Of a stretch of DNA of 64,000 nt, positions 57,156 to 64,000 are shown piece by piece. The DNA comes from Branchiostoma floridae (taxonomy: Eukaryota; Chordata; Leptocardii; Amphioxiformes; Branchiostomatidae): the NCBI RefSeq assembly GCF_000003815.2, contig NC_049994.1, forward strand, positions 19,088,310 to 19,152,309. The letters are read 5' to 3'. The translations under genes and the position numbers were made by a program. Under the pieces are notes generated by a model, which was not told the DNA's origin, did not search any database, and saw nothing but the letters and a program-made list of their open reading frames with translations. Positions within the stretch are counted from its first letter, which is position 1. Every line of letters begins with the position of its first letter.

Positions 57156-58439
57156 CTAGTTCACTTCTTTTTTGGTTTGTTTACTATATTTTTGTGCACC
57201 ACCACATGCACCTTGTTTCCCAGGTCGCGTTGTTGAAATGTAGAAGTGGGTATTTTGAGCACTGTATCATTAGTACTGTGAAGAGATGATGAGTCCCTTA
57301 GCCTGATTAAATCTTGCTCATAGCAGCCTGCCCAACATTCGACTGACCTCTGTGAGAAGGGGCCAGTTACAGTGCTGGAAAGCAGAGTTTGTGTTACACA
57401 GATTGATGAGTCCCTCAACTGGCATGTTACTAGTATTTTTGCATATGCCTCTGTTTCTCATTGTCTCCATTTTGCTTCTTATCCTGTCATTATTCTACAA
57501 TCCTATCAAACAGTGAGTTTCCTTGTTGCACCTGTTGTCCTCCATGCTTAGAAAAAATTAATGCTTAGTAGATAAAACAGCAAATGAAATGAGAAAATAC
57601 ACGGTAATGGAAGATAAATTATCGTGATTATCCTGATTTGAGATTTGCGTTGGTTATGATATTTGTTCTTGTATTTATGTGTATCATTAACCACTGCCTT
57701 CAAAGAAGAAGTCAAACCCGACAATAGTATCCATATATAGTATCATGTAGTTGATTGAGACACTAGTTTTATGTACTTACCTCTCTTAGTTCTTGAGACT
57801 GTGTATGCAATTAGCCCTCGGGCATGATTTTGCAAATAAACAATATATTATTTGATTATGATTATTATTGTTATGATTTTGGTATGGCGGCTTTGAAAAG
57901 GTGTCCTTTGACACCTGTTCTGCCATACCCTCCATTTGTCAATTTTATATATGGAGAATCCTAATAAATAAATAGATAAAAATAAGTAAACAAGTCTTAC
58001 AGGAGTGGTGTAAGTTCAGATATTTGTGAGGGATAAGGGATTTGTGTTCACAATGGATAATACATTTTGTGTTGACACCAGGAAAAGAGTGTTGCCAGGT
58101 GGCTGGGAACGGCCGTGCGTCCACCATGAGGTTGATGAATGGACAGGTCATAAAATATCAGTTGCCCAACGCCACATGAAGCAAAAAAAATGTGTTGTAT
58201 GCCAAAAAAGGAAAACTTGGAACATGTATTTCATTGTCCTCCGAGCAGAAATTTTCCTATTGTGAAGCAGGGTTAGAGTAGTTTCCAAAATTCTCTTGTC
58301 CTTTTGGGCAAGCACATAAAAGATTTACTTGCCCCAACCAATTTTTCACTTGCCCCAAATTCAAATTCAAATTTATATGCATTTTCACTTTCAAAGGAAT
58401 TCTTATATATTATTGACTCAATTTTTCTATGTTGACCAT
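57156..58439. other. No host gene; LINE tail at about 57720-57880
   Basis: ATTAGCCCTCGGGCATGATT, TTGCAAATAAACAATA and (ATT)n at 57812-57875 look like a CR1-type 3' terminus. A 79-codon frame at 58026-58265 with CVVCQKRK and upstream His could be a scrap of a Cys-rich zinc-binding domain, but I cannot place it. Confidence 0.45.
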
Positions 58440-59690
58440 TGTAAAAAGTAACTAGAGTCCCACAAACACATACCTTTGCCAAATAAACCAGGTTTGTTAT
58501 ATGTAAACTGATGTCTGTAGACATGAATTATGCAAATTAGTTCTCATTTGCATATTTAGTATCTTCTTAAGTTCCATCTGTCATAACTTACAAAAATGTA
58601 CATATGTTACATCAGCTATCAGCATACCAAAAACCATGATGATCCGTTCATCCCTTCTTGACTTATTCTCTTTCAAAGTCTGAAACTAATGTGGCTCCTG
58701 CAGTTAAAAAAAAGCTGCTATGGGACCCAAACTCTTACCCTCTTTAAGTCTTCACTTAGGCTGTCTACATACAAAAAAAATGATGATCCGTCAACACATT
58801 CATATTTTGCCATTAATTATGCAAATGAGGTCCTCATTTACATAGGTCCTCATTTACATAATTAATATGTATTGACATTTCTATCTTTCTCAGCTACAAA
58901 TGTGACAAGTTTGAAAGTCCTATCATGGAATGCAGTGGATTTATAAACTTTTCTCATTAATTATGCAAATTAGCTGTTGTCTTGCATAACTAGTATTCCA
59001 TTATGTAAGTCATCACTGTCAACATCTCGAGTTATTCTCGTCCAAAGTTTGAAGAAAATCGGAGACTGCAGTTCCAAACAAGCCACCAGGGGGCCCAAAC
59101 TTGCATGACTTCCTCCCTGCCCAAAGACGTGTCCACTAGTAAAAAATCTTAGTGCCAATTTTGATGTCCCGATGCAGTACCCAACTTGTCACCAGGATGC
59201 CCATCATCGAACTTTACCTTCGGTTTCCCAACCCCTAGATAACTACCAAATATCGTCGAAAATGATCCACAACGTTTAGAGTTACTGTAAATGTTTGCGG
59301 GAAAAAGGACTTTTCGCGGTGGATTTAAGTTCGCGGTCACACCATAGACTGCAATCTAATATCATAGTAGAAAAATGTTCGCGGTGGTTTTAAATTCGCG
59401 GTGCAGTGGTCACCGCGAAAACCGCGAACATTAATCCACCGCGAACATATCTGCATTTACAGTATCTTGTTCGCAGCTGCACACGCGCACACACACTCGC
59501 CCTGCTGCAGTGTCAACAAAAAGTGCCAGGTGAACCGTTTTCGAACAACACTTCCGTCCCTCCAACCGCTCCACAAATACCAAATGTCATTAAATTCCAT
59601 CCATGGCTGTAGAAGTTATATGCGATTGACCTTCATATTGGGACACAGAAAAATTTTCTACCCAAAATATAACCCTCTTGGCAAAGGTAA
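58440..59690 (-). mobile_element. REP-A element carrying a nested MITE
   Basis: Begins AACTAGAGTCCCACAAACAC and ACCTTTGCCAAATAAACCAG; ends AACCCTCTTGGCAAAGGTAA. It contains one copy of the 235-bp module (58790-59030) and the CCACCAGGGGGCCCAAACTT landmark. The MITE at 59285-59462 is inserted near its end. Confidence 0.88.
59285..59462. mobile_element. CTGTAAATG MITE, copy 1 (178 bp)
   Basis: CTGTAAATGTTTGCGGG...ATCTGCATTTACAG with TA on both sides (59283-59284, 59463-59464). The inside is largely a foldback of TTCGCGGTGG-type words. TA target suggests the mariner/Tc1 group. Confidence 0.85.
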
Positions 59691-60809
59691 CAAGTACAAT
59701 GTACATGCATATCAAAATCTCACTCAACTGAAAAATCTTACTTGTCTGATTGGACAAGTGAGGTAAGTCATGAGGGTCTATCATACACAGGTAGGATGAC
59801 TGAGAGTAAGTAAGAGTGTGTGGTTGTGAAAGTGACTGAAGAGGATGAAAATGTGTGAGTAAGACATACTACTGATTTATGGTAATGTATGTACAACATT
59901 AACATGTGGTAATGTGTGTAGGAGTGTTCATCTGCATATATGGGACTTTACCATACTCCCGCTACCCAACTTGTCCAACCATGGGCCATAGGTCAGGCCG
60001 GTGGACCTTTATCTACACACATCTATCCAATTGGAAAAAGTGTATACATGAAGAACTCGTAGCTGCACTAGCCTGATCGGTACGGTAGGACATGCTAACA
60101 TGATTGGCACTTTCAAGTTGGCAACTTCTAGGAAGAAACCTTTGTTCTGTCTAAGCAGGTTCAACATTTCTTCTGGAGGTGATCCAGAAGGGCTTTGGTG
60201 GTTGTGGTTTAGACATGTCTTCTTAGAAACCAGGTCCATGCTCAAATTTTACATGAACTCTAGCAGCGTTCCCGCCAGGCATGCGTCAATGCGTTTTTGG
60301 ACGCATAATTTGGGATGATTTATTCAGCCAAGCTGATTGTGTCCAAAAAAAATTAAAAAGGGAGGCTGATATGTGTCCTCGGTGGGACTGGAATCTTAGA
60401 AAAACAGCTTAGTTTTGATGAAAAGAAAGGTCTTGTAACCGGTACTATTTAGCCGAGGACGTCTGACCGTATGCGTACGGTCCCAAATCATGAACAACTT
60501 CAAACTAATTAGAAGAAGAATCGTTTTTGGATGCCAAAATATGATTGCTAAGAGAAGGGTTGAGAAAAGGCAATGTAAACTGTCAGCCTTTTAATCGAGG
60601 ACCTAAATGTTCTGACTGCAAAATTTCAGGGTGCGAAGTGGGTTTAAGATTATGTTGCGCCAAGCAAAGTGCGGTTTAATAATACGCAACCGGGCATTTT
60701 GCAGGCTTAAGTCTTAACATAAAAAATGCCCCATTATTTAGCCCATGTGGGCAGGAACACGCAAATAAAGATTATTATATAGCAATGATTATTATTGATA
60801 TCATAAGTA
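59691..60809. other. No gene recognised
   Basis: Frames at 60009-60318 lack domains. CCCATGTGGGCAGGAACACG + CAAATAAAGATTATTATATA at 60740-60780 may be a LINE tail. Confidence 0.45.
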
Positions 60810-61016
60810 CTGTAAATGTATTTAAGTTTGCGGGGATTTAATCTAGGGGTAGCAGGAAAAAGGACTTTTTGCGGTGGTTTTAAGTTTGAGGTAGCACCAT
60901 GCACTGTAGTCTCTTACTGCCATGGAAAAATGTTTTGGTGGTTTTAACTTCACGGTGAAGCGGCCACCACGAAAACCGCAAACATTAAACCACGGCGAAA
61001 GTTTCTGCATTTACAG
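60810..61016. mobile_element. CTGTAAATG MITE, copy 2 (207 bp)
   Basis: CTGTAAATGTATTTAAGTTTGCGGGG...GTTTCTGCATTTACAG, TA-flanked (60808-60809, 61017-61018). Same family as 59285-59462 but more divergent. Confidence 0.85.
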
Positions 61017-61314
61017 TATATTTTGTTTTGACCAGTTATGCCAGCCTGTTACAGAAGTGTTTCCCTTTCTTTTTCTATGTTGCATGTTATTCCTGACTGC
61101 TATTCTATTCTTTTTATGTCCCTTCTACTTCTATAATATTACGATATGATAGCCTTGTCTGAATGTGTCTGTCATTCAGTTCTTGTTAACATGGTATGGA
61201 AGATGTTAACATGACAGGCTTCATGAAGGAGGTATGAACAGTATGATCTTGCTTGACAGATTTGTTCAATTCATGAGTAAATTAATTTTATTAAAGATAT
61301 AAGGATCCATCTAA
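61017..61314. other. Spacer, nothing recognised
   Basis: AT-rich, no frame or repeat supported. Confidence 0.6.
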
Positions 61315-62017
61315 GGCCCGTTCATGATGCAAAAAATGAAACGGTTCTATGGGTTAGGCCTGTAAATCCGACAGCAAACAACAAGAAACTGTTTGAATGT
61401 TGCATCCACGACACTCACGCGCAAACCGTTTCAGATCGGTTTGTCTATGTGTTTTCCACGTGTACCGCTAGTGGCGCTCATTAGAGGTCATAGGTTGAGG
61501 TTAAAGTGCAGTGATTGTCACGTGATGCAAAATGGCGGGACTTCCTTATGCCCAGCTCTTGTTGTTGTACAATTTACCTCTGAAAAATGATGTCTAATCG
61601 CGGAAGGGAACGCAACCAGCGGGCCCTCAATGCGAGTAGCCGTCACCGACGAAAGATTTTGTACAATTGCCCACGCTGCAGCAGTGGTAGTGCTAGCAGC
61701 ATCAGCCGTAGACAGGCCAGTTTGGAGACGCGACGAAGCCAGAACTGGCGGGACAGGGATATCAGAACTGCAGGCTCCCCAGTCGACCAGGAGGCGGCCC
61801 TATAATAAAAACGAATTTCACGATGAAAACGCGATCGCATACCCGAAAGACAAAAGAAAACTTGCAATTCCGGATAACCTAGAAACCATTTCAGAACCAC
61901 CTCCCACGGAGGTTCCGAAAATCTGTTTTAGATCCGTTTTGGAGCATTCATGATGACAAAACTTATCCGTTATAGAACCGATAGAACCGTTTCATTTTTT
62001 GCATCATGACCAGGGCC
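61315..62017. mobile_element. Harbinger-like element, 703 bp
   Basis: TIRs GGCCCGTTCATGATGCAAAA + AATGAAACGGTTCTAT and the complement ATAGAACCGTTTCATTTTTT + GCATCATGACCAGGGCC, flanked by TAA (61312-61314, 62018-62020). The interior is CG-richer, with two overlapping frames (61587-61805 and 61630-61953) that show no transposase motif. ATGGCGGGACTTCCTTATGC at 61530 may be the decayed start of a transposase. Confidence 0.85.
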
Positions 62018-62020
62018 TAA

Positions 62021-63189
62021 TTGTAGATACATTTGTATACATGTACTAGTATGTACTTTTCATGAAATGGATAAAGTTGAAAAGCAATGCCTTTCGAGCA
62101 AACTCTGGGCAATTCTCCACCACAAAAAAGGCATTGGCTCTAGTTTCTATATATTCCCAGGTGTGGTATTATGTAGGTCTTTCTTTGCCTCTAATAGCTA
62201 TGTAAAACCGTGTATGGGGACCAGTTACTATGGAAAACTCCAATGGACAGGATTACCTGCATTTTGGTAACAATAGCCTTAGTTGCATTGTTGAAATATT
62301 ATATGAATCATTCATTGTATGGAGTTGAAGTTTGTGGGTTTCCTTGAAATGTAATTTCCATATTTTGTAACTAAAATGACACTGAATTAAGCAGTTAAAA
62401 CTTAGTCTGGGTACTTCATCCTCTAACATTTAGGCCCACATTACTAGTATACAGTAGACATTTGTGATATGTAAAGTGGGCCCTAGTCTGAATGCTGTAG
62501 ATTCCTGACTTAAGTACATGATTGTACATACTTTTTGAACGTTGAAAATCTGAACGACAAAGTCTGCTGTGCTGCCATATTCAAGCAAATTTTGCATGTT
62601 GTCGTTGGCAATTTACATGTTTGCACAGATGCTGCTGCCTGGGAAAACAAGACCATTGTTATGAATATAAGTATTACACTAAGGACATTATACAAGTCCT
62701 TAATATAACCAAAATTGATTGGGTAAAAGAGAAGGAATGAAATAAATTTGACTTGATCCAAATTTTTAAAAAATCTTCCTGCCTTAATTTGAGAATCTGC
62801 AGTATAGCAGATTTGTTGTTTATTTGTCTTACTGGTTGAAGACAGTGGTTCAGCCCAGGAATGAGATATTTTTCATATCTAGGGATCACGAATGTCTTTC
62901 TAGTTTTCTGCAAGTGATTGATAGGAGAGAAATGAACATTTGTCTTGTGTGTCTGTTGGAATATTTACAGGACATGTTCTCAGCCCAGTGTGAAATAGTG
63001 ACATGCCTTCACCAGTACACTTGGATAGTCATGTGTGTTTGTGCTGTTCTTTGCTTTCAAGGAATGTTAAAGGAATGTCTCAAGGAATGTCAACTTGAAA
63101 TTATTAATGTTGTATTTTAGTATTTTAATCATAAGTTAGTTTACATGTATATGGGTCCATATATATATATATATATATTGTTTCCATTA
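62021..63189. other. No gene recognised
   Basis: A 98-codon frame at 62824-63120 is Cys/Leu-rich without recognisable domain. (TA)11 at 63157-63178. Confidence 0.5.
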
Positions 63190-63696
63190 CAGTTAAACCT
63201 GTATTAGCGGCCATCTTTGCAAAGCGACCACCTGGCCATTGCAGTCACTTTTTGTCGGTCCCTTGGATTTTTCCCATTGACCTATTTATAAAGCATTAAG
63301 AAATAGTCTATAGCAGCCACCTGTCTAACGCGACCATGGCCACACAACTTCTGGTCCCGTAGATATAGAAACACTGCCTATTGCGACCATACGACGGCTG
63401 TATGTCACCCTGGCAGAGTTTGAAATTGTAGTTCGCGAGGATTTGGAGTTCCTGACAGGGTCACTTTGGCGGTAATGGAAGGTAGGCATGCCTTGAACGT
63501 TAGAGTGCAAGTCTTTGTCTGCAAATTTACCCACATTGCGCGTGACAATATCAGTCATTTCAATAGATTTAACTTTGGCAGGGTCAGTTGAATTTTAATA
63601 TCAGCATTTTCTGTATAGTGGCCACTTGTCTATAGAGTGGCCACATTTCTCCAGTCCCTTGAGTGGCCGCTATAGACAGGTTTGAGTCTTTGACTG
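63190..63696. mobile_element. pogo/Tigger-like MITE, copy 2 (507 bp)
   Basis: CAGTTAAACCTGTATTAGCG and CGCTATAGACAGGTTTGAGT + CTTTGACTG with TA at 63188-63189 and 63697-63698. Shares GCGACCAC and GTGGCC words with 50727-51038. No transposase frame. Confidence 0.8.
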
Positions 63697-64000
63697 TATT
63701 CACCTTTTTTCTTACCATGTTGACATGATCGGAGATAATAAAGATATGAGATAGGTCTAAACTTGCTCAAAGTAAATATTTATTTTCAAAACAAAACTGC
63801 CTACCTACCGACAAACAAGGTCATATAAAGTCAACAGGCGACACCACTATTACGGAGGTAAATTGTGATAAAGTTACGTTCTAATACACTATCGGTTAGG
63901 TTAATTTACATTGTAAAAACACTCTAAAGAATTGTTACACAGATAAAATGATATAAGCTTCAGACTATGGTGGATTTTATTCTTACATTTATCAAGAGAT
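63697..64000. other. Spacer, nothing recognised
   Basis: No frame, repeat or RNA gene seen in the last 300 bp. Confidence 0.6.

Noticed and set aside
58026-58265. Zinc-ribbon of a piggyBac-like transposase (CVVCQK)
   Set aside because: Only one CxxC pair and a His; no second pair or catalytic domain nearby.
1-64000. CRISPR array, operon, bacterial or phage genes
   Set aside because: Repeats are dispersed transposons and microsatellites, no spacer-repeat arrays or compact gene rows; the DNA is clearly metazoan.

Overview
The window looks like non-coding-rich chordate DNA, most probably from a cephalochordate (amphioxus, Branchiostoma). The basis is one clearly recognisable host gene fragment, an aryl hydrocarbon receptor (AHR/AHRR-type) bHLH start, with spliceosomal introns. 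It sits in a dense, diverse set of transposons: non-LTR retrotransposon 3' ends, tRNA-derived SINEs, PIF/Harbinger-, hAT-, pogo/Tigger- and MULE-like non-autonomous elements, and a recurring AT-rich family here called REP-A. The species is inferred, not proven. Three runs of N (2185-2616, 8373-8539, 18674-18989) are assembly gaps.

Layout. 0-14 kb: no recognisable host gene; microsatellites, minisatellites, REP-A copies, two tRNA-derived SINEs (4.9-5.3 and 13.7-14.0 kb) and a hairpin element at 12.5 kb. 14.8-22.7 kb: a nested transposon complex. A Harbinger-like element (A) is split by two further copies of its own family (B and C); C is split by a REP-A copy, and that carries a non-LTR 3' end. 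Empty-site comparison between copies gives exact junctions. 23.6-24.9 kb: a 1.28-kb inverted repeat. 25-30 kb: Harbinger-like MITE, two retrotransposon copies placed tail to tail, and another LINE 3' end. 31.8-32.6 kb: a MITE split by a SINE with a 16-bp target duplication, then a hammerhead-ribozyme-like fold. 33.6-43.5 kb: mostly featureless, with two candidate small secreted proteins. One of these (33648-34016, minus) is cysteine-rich and weakly IL-17-like. 43.9-47.9 kb: LINE 3' ends, a MULE-like hairpin and several short palindromes.

The best-supported gene starts at 48518. Exon 1 (48518-48564) and exon 2 (48770-48957) encode the N-terminal nuclear localisation signal and the whole basic helix-loop-helix of an AHR-family receptor. 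No PAS exon was recognised in the remaining 15 kb, so from 48958 to the end the window appears to be a long second intron. That intron is filled with hAT-like, pogo/Tigger-like, Harbinger-like and REP-A elements. Only the AHR fragment has a clear cellular role: ligand- or partner-regulated transcription through GCGTG-type sites. Everything else is best read as mobile-element history around it.
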